Shown here in pieces: positions 39,084-49,952 of a stretch of 64,000 nt of DNA (its first letter is position 1; each line of letters starts with the position of its first letter). The notes below the pieces were generated by a model. It made no database searches and was not told the origin of the DNA. It saw only the letters and a program-made list of their open reading frames with translations. Location: positions 1,036,501-1,100,500 of the forward strand of contig NW_026515548.1 in NCBI RefSeq assembly GCF_014898815.1, read 5' to 3'. This DNA comes from Panonychus citri (taxonomy: Eukaryota; Arthropoda; Arachnida; Trombidiformes; Tetranychidae). The position numbers and the translations under genes were made by a program.

Positions 39084-39430
39084 GATGATGAAGAAGAAAA
39101 AGAAGAAGCCCTGAAGAATAATATTCGATATGATATTTGTTAAACTTTTAAATATTCGAAAGAGAAGAGAAATGAGAGAGTGAAAGAGCGAGAGAGAGAT
39201 AAAAGAGAAAGAGGGAAAAAGCAAACGAAGAAGGAAAAAGAAAAAAAAAGAGAGAAGAGAAAAAAAAGAGCAAGGAAGAGAGAAAGAACTAAAAGTAAGA
39301 GAAGAAAGAGAAAAAAAGAAAAAAGTAAGAAAAGGTAAAGAAGATGAAAGAAGATTGAATTCTTGCCACTCAACCTCCTCCTTCTTGTTTATGGCTCGAA
39401 ATAAGGAGGGAGCCAAGTTAACTGTATACT
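35830..39430. other. Remaining VPK-2 upstream region
   Basis: About 35830-37440 has no clear match to VPK-1 upstream DNA and no exon. From 37450 on it follows 19600-21320 closely, including an 80-base stretch at 38640-38750 almost identical to 20625-20735. (GA)n lies at 39051-39080. Open frames in the GA-rich part (39012-39416, minus) are low-complexity. Confidence 0.6.
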
Positions 39431-39456
39431 AAAGGAGTCATGAGTACCTGAGATAG

Positions 39457-39554
39457 TATATAAGATGAGAGATACCTGTTGATGAGACTCATTCGGCTTC
39501 TTAAAGTGAAAACACCAGCATCAAGTCAATCGTTTGGTTATAATCATATTTTAG
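39457..39554 (+). promoter_or_regulatory. TATA promoter and non-coding first exon of VPK-2
   Basis: TATATAAG at 39457-39464, with the same TCATTC initiator-like site 25 bases on, and a 5'UTR exon ending at 39554 before GTAAAT. The candidate acceptor is aaag at 40127-40130, five bases before the ATG. It is identical to the VPK-1 promoter over about 250 bases by eye. Confidence 0.65.
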
Positions 39555-40135
39555 GTAAATAACAACAATCATTTATAAACAATATCGACAAACATCATCG
39601 ACACCAACACCTAAGCTCCATCTCTCCCTTTTCCCTTTAGTCTCTCACCTGAATAACCCAATCACCAAAATCGACTAACAATCAACTAATCAACTCCCAT
39701 TATCAGCTTATCCCCTTTACTCTCTTTCCCATTCTCTTTTTCTCTCTCACTAACTCACTAATTGTTAACATTTATTGTTATTGTTTTGTGACAACTTTTT
39801 TTTTCGTTAATCAATTTACCGATAATCGTTTCATCGGCGCTTGACGTCAAATAACCAACCCCATTTTCGATTAACAGTTTAAATCATTTTATTCTTTATG
39901 ATATAATTAATCTTGTTTATTCTTCTTCTTTTTTTTTCTCTCTCTCTCTCTCATTATTACCGTTACTTGTTCGTTCATCTCAACATCAACAACCATCATC
40001 ATCATCATCACCATTTCAACTTGATCATCAAACACCATCACCATTGATTGTAAATTCGTTACCATTGTGAACCATATTAATTGTTTTTTTCTTTTCGTAA
40101 CCACAAACACAATTTACCAATCATCAAAAGGAGTT

Positions 40136-42190
40136 ATGCAATTGTCTACTCTAGTGCTCATTTTGGGCACCCTTTCCATTCAGGGTTCCCTCGCATCTTG
40201 GGATGAATGGGGTCATGTTGAATATGCTCGACCAGTTAAAATTATCGTCAAACATGTAGCCAAACATATTCCAATCCCAAAACCTTATCCAGTTATCAAG
40301 AAAGTCCCAGTGCCCAAGGCTTATCCAGTTTTCAAACCTCTTCCAGTGGCTAAATTTGTCCCCAAACATGTTATCGTGCCCATTGTCAAACATGTCTATG
40401 CCCCATACCCAGTACTCAAACCATTCCCAGTGGCCAAGCCAATTCCAGTTCCAAAACCTTACCCAATCCCATACCCAGTTAAGGTAAGTTGATTAATCTT
40501 GAAAGACCAAATAATTCATTGAATCAAATTATCATCATTAAGAAAACATTATTTACTATTAGCATAGTATTAAGAGATCAAGTTATTTATATATAAGATT
40601 TTTCATTCATAATCTTATTTGTTTACATTCAACAACAACAACAAAAAAAACCTAAAGAAAAAGTAGTAACGGTAAAAGGATAAATTTACTTGTTCTTTTT
40701 TTCATCATTATCACTTTTATCTTTTCTTTTTGGTAGTTGAAAATAGTAATAACCATAATTAGTTATTTCAGTTAAGTAAAATCAGAATGAAAACCAACAT
40801 TAGTAAGATCAAGATCTTCTTCATCTTAATCACCTCATCAGCTTCTTCAGGTATCTCTCTCTCTCTCTCTCTCTCTCAATTATATAAAGGAAAAGATTTA
40901 GTTAAAATTGGTTGACCCATTTTTAGGTCAAAGCGCTTGTTCGGGATAAAATTATCTTTCGTGGGTACAACAATTAGTGAGAGAGTCTAATTGGGAGAGA
41001 GAGAGAGAGAGGAAGGATGAAGATGATGAAAAAAAAAGAGTGTGATGATAATTAAGATGATGGAGATAATAGAAAGTAAGTAAATAGTAGTAGAGAAAAA
41101 AATATCTCCATCATCAACAAGTGATAACTTTTTTTTTGCGAACCAAACTTTCTCTCTCATCTTAATATTTTACTAATAATTCATCAACAATTAGTTTAAA
41201 TTGAAATATAAACAATTTCCAAATGAAGGATCAGCTGTTAATTTACATTAATTTTTCACTCTCATCTTCATCTTCATCATGATGATAACTGTAAACACTA
41301 TTCATTGTTTACTATTAATCATTGTTAATATTTATTAGGTAAAACTTTTTATTCTTTCATGATTATGATCGCAGTTAATGATTTGAGAGATGAAAATGAT
41401 GAAGATGCTAAAATGATTAACTACATGAGCTGAATACAGACTCATTGATGAGAATCAAAGCTCATCACTAAGAGAAGCAAAAACTGCAAATCTACAACAA
41501 TCACAATCAAATAGTAACAATCAATTTAAGAGATTGTAAAAAAAAAGATAGAAACAACAACGACCACAAAATAACTGGAGCTTGATTTAATTACACTTTT
41601 CATCCTTCAGTTGCTTGAAATATCCAATCAATTCATTCAATCTTTTTAACTTCTATTATTTTTTTTCACTTAACTAAACTCGATAAGAACTTTTTTTTTC
41701 CTTCTAACGATTGACAAGCTTCAATTTAGATTTTCTCGAATTGATTGCAACTAAGAAACAAAGTAGATTAACGGTTAATGTTTCTGGTGATGCATAATAA
41801 TGATAATCAAAATAACGAAACGATGAGAAACTTTTCATTAATCATTTCACTTTAATCCTCAGGTTCCAAAGCCATACATTGTCCATGTACCCAAACCAGT
41901 AGCTGTACACAAGCCATACCCAGTTCCAGTTCCCGTCAGAGTCCCAAAACCATACGTTGTACCAATCATCAAACAAGTCCCAGTTCCAGTACCTAAGCCA
42001 GTCCACAAGATTATCCCAGTTATCAAGGAGAAGCCATATTACGTCAAGAAAAAGATCCCAATCCTGTAAGTGGTTATCCTTTTTTTTTATAATATTTATC
42101 ATAAAGATTCAATGGTTCAATTTCAGTTGCAAAAAGTTATCCCAATTGACCATGACAATGGTCATTCATAAGCCAGTTAATAGCTATTAG
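40136..42190 (+). CDS. VPK-2: secreted Val-Pro-Lys-rich paralogue
   Basis: Three coding exons, 40136-40483, 41863-42065 and 42127-42190, give about 204 residues. The signal peptide (MQLSTLVLILGTLSIQGSLA) matches VPK-1. Exon 1 corresponds to VPK-1 exons 1 plus 2, with no 111-base intron between them, since the following intron contains the blocks found in VPK-1 intron 2. Repeat units are of KPYPVIKKVPVPKAYPVFKP type. Exon 2 has no counterpart in VPK-1. The 3' end is uncertain: the acceptor at 42126 gives a tail ending HKPVNSY (stop 42190), while an acceptor at 42136 gives IPIDHDNGHS (stop 42170). A structural extracellular role is inferred from composition and the signal peptide. The upstream in-frame ATG at 40067 is rejected because the VPK-1 match and signal peptide start at 40136. 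Confidence 0.82.
40903..40968 (+). promoter_or_regulatory. Conserved intronic block with palindrome, VPK-2
   Basis: Counterpart of 22782-22847 with one visible difference, which falls in the inverted repeat (TTGACCCATTTTTAGGTCAA, 40912-40931). Confidence 0.5.
41361..41490 (+). promoter_or_regulatory. Second conserved intronic block, VPK-2
   Basis: Counterpart of 23331-23460. Homology with VPK-1 intron 2 fades out near 41645, the proposed inversion breakpoint. Confidence 0.4.
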
Positions 42191-42284
42191 TTTAATAATA
42201 TCATAATAAGTAGTAATAGTAACAAAATAGTAGCCACTTTCCAATCATATTTGCACGATAATAGGGAGAGGGAACAGAATCAAC

Positions 42285-42290
42285 AATAAA
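42285..42290 (+). promoter_or_regulatory. Putative poly(A) signal of VPK-2
   Basis: AATAAA 95 bases beyond the stop at 42190. Confidence 0.5.
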
Positions 42291-42667
42291 ACTCAGCCAA
42301 AATCTACTGAGTTTTTGTTATTCAATTGAAATTGACCTAAAATCAATTCTTTTGGACTCTCCATTTACGCCTATTTTTTTCTAATTTTATCATCATTTAC
42401 CTTCACTCTCATCTCACTCATCTTGCTCATCTTCATCCCCATCATCATCAACAACAACAACTAACCTGCTCTTGAATTTACAACCACGTTTATTTTGCTC
42501 CATCATCATCACTTGTTCAACTTTATTCACTCACTCGGCCAAATCCATCCGATGATGATGATGTCCGACCTCAATCATTACACGCAATCATCCAAATCAT
42601 CTTCATCATCACATTTTCTCCTCTCCTTTCTCTCTCTCTCTCTCTCTATCACTACTCTTTTGAAAAT

Positions 42668-43000
42668 CTAATTACCAAATGGACGAATCAATAATTGGAT
42701 AACAATAATCGCCTCATCTGACAATTCAAACCCCATGATCACCGAACAGAATTGAGCACCACTACAAAGAAGTCCACAAACCATTGAAACATTGGTGGTA
42801 AGATGGGACAACCAACACAAAGACACACCCAACATACAATAAATCAAATACCATAAAACCAAAACCCTCTTCGAACCCCAGGATAACAACGAACACCAAA
42901 ATTGTAGAAATATTTGATATACTTTTTGAAATCGCAACATCAACATGAACCTCCCAAAAACACTCGAGAGCAATAACTTAACACCATCAAACCCCATCAT
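42668..43000 (-). other. 110-codon hydrophobic open frame, unrecognised
   Basis: Starts MMGFDGVKLLLSSVFGRF and is rich in Leu, Cys, Trp and Phe, with stretches that could span membranes (YLIYCMLGVSLCWLSH). Its base composition is less repetitive than its surroundings. It could be a fragment of a multi-pass receptor, but no family motif is visible and no partner exons were found. The rest of 42300-44640 holds only CT-, CA- and ATC-rich simple sequence. Confidence 0.22.
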
Positions 43001-44681
43001 TCATCATCATCTCTCTTTTTTTATCCTTCATCACGATGGTCGTTTCGTAACATTGATGTAAAAAAAGAGCAACAAAAAATTCACTTTGGAATTTTAAATC
43101 ATTTTAATCATCACAAAAGCCACTCTCATCAATCTCTCTCTCTCTCTCACCTCCATCCTTTTTTCACATAAGCACAATCACCTTCACATCAACATCTTTT
43201 TGCATCGTCGCTTTGCTTTGCTTCGCTTGCTTGCTCGTCTTCCTCTTCTTCTTGCTCTTCATCTTTTCTTCATCTTTTCATCTTCTCTTTCACTCTGTGG
43301 TCAATCTCGCTCCACCCCCTTCCCATCCATCCATCCACACACACACACACACACACTTTCCTCTTCATCATCAACAACAACAACAACAAACATCTTCCTC
43401 TTCATCCTCATCCTCTCTCAAAACCCCCTCTCCCTCCATCATCTGTATCAATAAGAGATGACACTCAATGTAAATTAGAAAAACATAAAATTTTTTTCAT
43501 AACATAACAGTTTCCATACAAAACGCCTCTCACTAATTACTATCATGATATCGGTACACAATTAGTCACAATTAATCACAATCAATTAACTCATCTCAAC
43601 CCCCATAACAGTAACAACAACTAAACTGATTACCAGCACGTATTTAATATACAATTACCGTTACGATTTATCAAACTATCATCAGTCGATTGTTGTTTAT
43701 CATCATTATATTTGCTTAGTTCTGTAAATAAATATTACCGTTATTTTTTATGTTGGTATTTGTATTGGAGAGCAACACCAATTAATCCTTAAGACGATCA
43801 TGATGATGATAAATTGGAATCTTTTTTTTTTGCTTGATACTGATTGCGTTAGTGATGAGGATAAAAGATGAAAGATGATGATGATTTAAAGACACGTACG
43901 ACTGTCATGGTTATAGAATCGAGTTTAATTGAGTGAGAAAATAGTTTATTAGTTTTAAAATGTTTTGTTTTTTTTCAGAATATCAACTAATCATCGAAAC
44001 AAGATTTTCGAGTTGGTTATCGAACAGGTAATAGAAAATTTTTTAGAACCTTAATAGAACCGTTATTTTTTTTTCTCTCTCTACACTTCAAACAATCTTC
44101 ATCATCATTATCATTATAATTCATATATTAATATCTTATTTAACTATATTTAGACTGTTAGAGTGTTCAACAGGTAATTTTTGTTATTAAAACTCGGATT
44201 CTGATTGAGTTGAGGCATCGGTTTGGTATGAAAGTTTTTACGATTTTGATTGAAGTTTTCGTTATAAAAAAAAGTTTTGTTCTAATTGTGAGTTGTGACT
44301 GTTATTCGAGGAAGAAACTTTTGTAGTTAGTAAATTTGAATTAACTAATTATAAATTTGAGAAGAAGAAGATATTATGAATCAATCAGAATTGTCATTAT
44401 GATGGAAATGATGATGATTGATCTTGATGTTATACTGACCCATGTTTCTGATTCCGTGATGGTTATTATGATTGTTGATGGAAAATGTAAAAAACAATCA
44501 ACTCAATTGAAACAAAAACAAATTATTTATTTCAAGCTAATCTGTTCAAGAGGATTATCAGGTTTCATCTTAATCTTAAACAATTTCAAACACATTTGAT
44601 TAATCGTTTTCATGGATAATGGAAAATAATAATAATACTCTTCTTGTATTAGTTATAAAACTGCCCTTTGGCTATTTCAAT

Positions 44682-44700
44682 TAAAACGGTGACCGTTTTA
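44682..44700. repeat. Perfect short palindrome
   Basis: TAAAACGGTGACCGTTTTA: 9-base arms around a single G, 230 bases upstream of the mariner remnant. It could be a protein-binding dyad or chance. Confidence 0.5.
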
Positions 44701-44927
44701 GTTAATTAGATATGAGGGATATGGGGAAATTGCTAACTGTGAACAGTTAGGTCAATAGTTCAGAGAGTGGTCATCTTACTCGAGCCCATAATCAATAATA
44801 TTGGGGATCCACAAACTGATGTCGGTTTTTTAGTGGTCAACATATTAATAAAAGCGCTTTGAAAAGCGGACTAGCTTAGGTACGCGAACGATTTTTTATA
44901 AAATTAAGGCCAAATGTCACAGATAAA

Positions 44928-45596
44928 ATGTGCGAATATTATGAAAATCGAATAAAAGTTTTTTTTTTGATAAAAATAAGCAACGAAACTCTTACAACTA
45001 TCTACCTTTACGAGTCCAAATCAGGGACAGCGATCGTTGAATGTACTAGAAAATTATGTCAAGCATTTGGTCAAGATAAAACCCTTGACCTTACAGTTCA
45101 GTTTAAATATTTCTTATTGTTACGATAGCAAAATGCAATCATCGATTTGCTCTTCGTTACTTTCCCGCCAAAAAGACGCAAATCTTTCGATAAACTTATA
45201 ACCTCTGATGGTAAATGAATTATGGGATAATTCAACACAGCCTTAGGCTTAATTGGACGAAGCCCTAGTGCTCAAAACGAAAATTCGGGCCTCAGTTCAC
45301 GAGAAAAACGCTCATTTGTATCTGGTGATGGTTCAGTTCATCATGAACTATTGGAACCCGGTCAGATTATTAACTCCAGTAAACTTCATTTTCAACAATA
45401 TGAAGTTCAGGTCGAACTAACAAAGAAACTACCTGCTACAGTCACTCGAAAAGAGGTTATTTATCTTAACGATAATGCGAGACCACATTGGTCCAAAATT
45501 GTTCGAGAAAAACTGAATAAACTCACTTGGTTCGAACCGTGGATATTTTTATTGTATCGGTCCACAATTTTTCATTCTAATAATATTCATGCTTGA
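44928..45596 (+). pseudogene. Degenerate mariner-family transposase
   Basis: Tc1/mariner (DD34D) transposase remnant. The 5' part keeps the helix-turn-helix match ECTRKLCQAFGQD. The middle retains TSDGK, where the first catalytic Asp block (TGDEKW) is followed by a stop in place of Trp, then HHELLEPGQIINS. The second catalytic block reads YLNDNARPHWSK, with its Asp present. The third (PYSPDLAPSDYHLF in the family) is destroyed, and the frame ends at 45596. Stops and a frame change between 45128 and 45350 make it inactive. A TTAGGT-like sequence near 44876 could be the left end, but no matching right terminal repeat was found. Confidence 0.85.
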
Positions 45597-46137
45597 AGAC
45601 TGACATTTAACAATAGAAAAAGATGATCGATTTTCATGATATTTTTTGAATTAACTTGCCCACAGATTTGAAATTGAATTCGAAAAATCTTATCTCATTC
45701 TAGTTTCGTTGTAAGTTAGTTTAGTCAATGGAACAAACTTTTGACAGAAAGTTCGAGCGATTAAAACTATTACTGAACTATCATGGAATTACAGAGTTTC
45801 ATCTTTGAAATTACAGTTGATGAATAGTTGACAAATTGTAGTTAATCAAGGGCACAGCAAGTGAGTAGAAAGTTTTCGGTTTGGTTAAATTTTCGATTTC
45901 ATTGTTAAGATTGGAAAAAATTTGCTAATTAAATTAATTATTTGCGTTGTTATGATCGATTTGAAATATTAGTTTTTAGTCAATTTTCAATGAACAATCT
46001 AATCAAACTTTTTGATTTCTGGTCTCAAATTGTGATGGGAAGCTAAGCGAAGCTAAGACAGCTAAAAGACTATTCTTTTCAATTTTCACGCTTTCAAAAA
46101 ACTTTCCTGAGTCTGTTAATGATTTTGAATCACCTTC

Positions 46138-46195
46138 ATGGCCCGATGGTCCTAAGCGAGGACTCATAAGCTCGAGGTGACAGATTCACCTCCCC
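46138..46195 (+). other. tRNA-like remnant or SINE head
   Basis: TGGCCCGATGGTCCTAAGCG resembles the D-arm/A-box of class II (Leu/Ser) tRNAs. It is followed by an anticodon-arm-like stretch (AGGACTCATAAGCTC) and a hairpin GAGGTGA-CAGAT-TCACCTC (46174-46192) where the T-arm would be. The T-loop lacks the TTCRA signature and the acceptor stem does not pair, so it is not a working tRNA. Confidence 0.3.
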
Positions 46196-46610
46196 TTGAG
46201 TCTTGAAAGTGTAATTAGTTCTAATGGTGTGAAGAAGCTTTCTCTTCTCTTCCATTCCATTCTAATCTTTGTCTTCCTTATTTCTCTAAACGTCTCATTA
46301 CGACTTTAAACCAAACGACCATTTGTATTTCGCGCATTTTACTTTTCTCCCCTTACTAAAGCAAATTTACTTTAAAGTAAAGTTGAAATTTCTTATGAAC
46401 GGATGCTAAGTTTCTGTTCATTTTATGACTGAATTTCGAAACCATATCAGCTCATAGAGCCCTTATAGTCTGACACAACATTGTTACAAAACTCGCATGA
46501 TAGTTGAGAACTAAATTAACGAAAATCGACGAGTTGACCGATGGTCAAGTTTTACGTGAAGAGAAAAAGTTGAGAGAAAAAAAGATCGATCTTTAAACCG
46601 GAACTTGAGC

Positions 46611-48024
46611 TATAAAAACGAACACCTGAGTCGATTATTCTAATCTTAGTCTCACAGTTCCTATTGGTTTCAGATTCGATCAAGACTTTACCTCCCACCA
46701 CCACGATCTCTCCTCTTGTTCCTCTTCTTCCTCATTTTCCCACCTCGATTACCTTAAAATTGACTCGACGAAAATAAGGTAATAATAATAATAATCAGAA
46801 CTCAATTAATATTAATAAGTAAAAGTAAATTAATACAACTGAACATGTTTGTGTTTCTAATGAACTAAATCCTTTTTTAAACCAACCAAACCCAAAGTGC
46901 CGTCGGCAGTTTACCTAATCACTAATCGATATAATCAATTGATATTTGATTAGAATGAGCAAAAAAAGGGAAAATCATTTTTATCTCAAATCAAACAATT
47001 AGTTGGAAAAAAACACTTACAATTACAATCACAATTAGCTAATCATCATCATCTTCTCATCAATTGATGCTAATTAGATAACATAATATAATGTTGATAA
47101 TTATGCTCAATGAATTAATCATAAAAATAGACTCTCGATTTGATGAAAGTAAATGAGAGCAACTTAATCTTTGTCTTTCAATATTGTTGTGAATGAGGTG
47201 ACTTTCCATTTGTTTAATTGCGTTGATTAATTAATTTAATTTACTTTCTTTTTATATTTTAATCCACACACACACAAACATAATTGTAATCATACCCAAT
47301 TTATAAATAGTAACCACTAATTTATGTGATCGAAAAGAGTTAATTAAGTCTAATCAAGAGAAAAGGAAATGACGAATGTAATAATTTAATTTAATTGTTC
47401 AACTTGAATTGTTAATCATAATGAGAAAAATTGAAATGACACCAAGTTAATACTTGACAATTATAATGTAATGTTAATAACAAACTAACACTTTCTATGG
47501 TTAGTTAATTGGTGGATTGTTTAATTGTTGTAAATAGTAATAGTATTAGTAATTAGCATGATTATTAATGATTATGTTTTCTTTCATAATGGAAAGTAAT
47601 TTATTAATAAAACAATTGAATTAAAATTGAAAAGGTAAAACTAATGATGATGATATATTTAAATCACTCACGTTTTGGATTTGAACAAGTTTATTGTGTT
47701 TACTTGTGTATTTACTTTCTGATTGTGTTCACTCAATTAGCTTGATTCAGTTTAATTGTTACTCCTTTTTGATTGTCATTTAACTGATTCGTTTGATTCT
47801 GTAGCTGAGTTTAGAAAAGCTCGACGACCTTTTTTCTTTATCGAACCAATTTACATATCGAAAGAGCTTATGAAAGAGCGAAAGTCGATTTCAAGATGAC
47901 GATCGATTCTCAACATCTAAAACCAAACCTTATTGCGACTATTGAACTTAAACATCAAATCGAACGTACGAAAAAAAAGAAAGAAAAAAATCATCTCTCT
48001 TTTCCTCTCTCTTTCTCTTTCTAA
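46611..48024 (+). other. Candidate transcription unit, right-arm copy (unrecognised)
   Basis: TATAAAAA at 46611-46618, a likely 5'UTR exon ending at 46778 before GTAATA, and an acceptor CTGTAG at 47799-47804. The exon from 47805 holds ATG at 47896 (MTIDSQHLKPNLIATIELKH), giving 42 codons here. A 9-codon upstream frame overlaps the start as ATGA. The first 30 codons equal the left copy (28207 downward); the rest diverges in a CT-rich tract. It may be a short peptide gene, a non-coding RNA or a remnant. Confidence 0.3.
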
Positions 48025-48188
48025 TCTTCTTTCTTTTCTTCTTTCTTTTTTCTTTCTTTCCCTCTTTCTTCTGCTTATCTTCTCTGTCTTCCATCTTCGA
48101 TCATCTTTTATCATCATTATCATTTGTCTGGCTTGATGAGCAAACCATTTGATAGAGTTTCTTTAATGCCACTTTCGTAATATTAGAA

Positions 48189-48410
48189 TTACGATTTTTT
48201 CGTTGCAACGATTATCACGATATCGTTGATGCCTCTTTTAGCGTCTTCATCTGCATCCTGATGATCATCACTTTCTATCTCTTTCAGGAATCTTTCTTGA
48301 TGATGATCACTTTTTTCTTCATCTTCCTCCTTTTTCGCTCTGAATATCTGTTGATTGTTTGCAAACTTTTTTTGGTTACCTGTAGATATTTGATCAACAA
48401 TAACTTTCAC
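48189..48410 (-). other. Acidic open frame, right-arm copy
   Basis: Counterpart of 27667-27912 with eight fewer Asp/Glu codons and a Pro-to-Ala change (KKFANNQQ). The frame is kept. No ATG start; status as a coding exon is unproven. Confidence 0.2.
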
Positions 48411-49129
48411 TTAGTTTGTTTATTGTCCATCATCATGATACATGTACATGTACATCTCAATGAGAACTGTTTTCATTGTCTTAATTGATTTGTTTTCATA
48501 TAAATTGAGTATTTATTTAGTTATTTTCTGAATTATTATTCAAAAATGATAATGAAAATTTGTTTTGTTTTGCTTTTTGTTTAATTGTTGTTCATCATCA
48601 AACAATAATTGACAACAATCAGTTGTGTCACTAAAAGTAAATCACTAAACTCAGTCGAGAATAACAATTTTTTATCTTCTTCTCATTTGCATATCTTCAT
48701 CATCTTCTTTTCTCTTCTCTTATCATTCTATTTTCTTTCATTCAAATCTCAATTAATTATTATTATCAAGAATTAAGGAAATGCATGGAGAAAGTTGCGA
48801 GTTAGAAAGAATCGAGGAAAAAGAGTATTGGTCACCATTGGTTGTTGATAAGTCCAGTTAATTGCATTCCAATCAATTCTGATTTCTTTTCATCTCTTTC
48901 TTTTATCATCTGAATCAATTTATTTGTTGATGTTTTTACTACAAGATTTTTTCATGCATATTTATGACGATGAAAGTGTTGTTGTTGTTGTTGGTGTTGC
49001 ATGAAGTTAAAAAAAGGGGGTGAAGATGAAGGATGCATCGATGATGGCGAGAGATGGAGTGTGTTGTGTTGTGTGTTTGTGTGTTTGTGTGTTGATGATG
49101 ATGAACTTGGATGAGGATGAAGTGATCAT

Positions 49130-49259
49130 CTAGTTCTTGCTTTGTTCAGGTTTGATTGGGGTGTTGGGGGCAACCTTTTGCTCGTGTTGTTGACTGGCAG
49201 CGGCCTTCCATGCCTCGTATGAGGGTGGGTGGTAAACTGGCTTTTTCTTAATGTAAACT
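49130..49259 (-). pseudogene. Orphan copy of the VPK last exon
   Basis: All 130 bases of the VPK-1 terminal exon, with its AACAG acceptor and TAG stop, appear here in reverse orientation and unchanged by eye (VYIKKKPVYHPPSYEAWKAA and onward). No Val-Pro-rich exon lies upstream of it on the minus strand up to about 52 kb, so it appears to have lost its gene. The position fits the original 3' end of VPK-2 before an inversion. Confidence 0.75.
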
Positions 49260-49863
49260 CTGTTAGATTAACGGATTAATCAGATTAGTTATTAATTACA
49301 ATCCATTTGGTGTTGATGTTGTTTTTTTTTCATCCAAGTTGATTGTTATTCACGTTTGAATACCAATTAAGTCGAGATGTTTTTTTTTCGCAGGCGGGGT
49401 TGAGATTGGAAATGAGTACAACATCATGATGATGATGGTGATGAAGATGAAGATGAAGATGTAATAAGTTGATGAGGATAAAGTTAAAAATAAAGAGAGA
49501 GAGAGAGAGAGAAATGATTAGCAAAAAGATTAGAAAATATGAATGAATGAATTTGAGGGGAAAATTGATAAATGTTTTTCCAAGAAACTGAAATGAATGA
49601 AATTTAGGTAAGAATGCGAATTCGTACAAATCTCGATTGAACGAAAAAGAAGAAAAAAAAGTTGTTCTGATTTAGTTTAATTCTCTATCTCTTTTCTAAT
49701 CGTGATTATCTTTCATCATCATGTTTTAATCGTTGTTCTTGTTAATCGGCATGCGAATAGCAAACGGAACGACTAATGGTTCTTTCCGTTTTGATCGGTT
49801 CTGAAACTGGGCTTCATATTAAGAAAGCGATGAGATCATGAAGAGAGAAAGAGAGACCTCAAT

Positions 49864-49864
<1 letters not shown>

Positions 49865-49905
<41 letters not shown>
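49865..49905. repeat. (CT)n microsatellite at the inverted-arm end
   Basis: About 20 CT units. The left-arm equivalent (23921-23936) is much shorter. Confidence 0.95.
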
Positions 49906-49908
<3 letters not shown>

Positions 49909-49952
49909 GTTTCCTGTAAATGATTTCGGTTCCTATCATAATGGCCTAAAAT

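Larger units (their letters stand above)
46535..49952 (-). repeat. Right arm of large inverted duplication
   Basis: Reverse-complement match of 23874-29584, about 17 kb away, shortened by two segments absent here. Read backwards, it continues the homology that VPK-2 intron 1 loses at 41645. It carries a duplicate of the candidate transcription unit and the orphan VPK last exon. Confidence 0.9.

Noticed and set aside
39012..39416. 134-codon minus-strand Phe/Ser/Leu-rich frame
   Set aside because: A purine-rich tract read in antisense; the copy upstream of VPK-1 (20990-21290) does not keep the frame.
42668..43000. Calling the hydrophobic frame a chemosensory receptor
   Set aside because: Composition alone suggests membrane helices; no signature motif or partner exon supports the family, so it is left as an unrecognised frame.
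43200..43461. Two overlapping 82-84-codon frames rich in Leu, Ser, His and Thr
   Set aside because: Generated by CT, CA and CAA simple repeats; no conserved motif.
43974..44030. Possible internal exon between cag and gtaata with an open frame
   Set aside because: Only about 50 bases, with no neighbouring exon of compatible phase.
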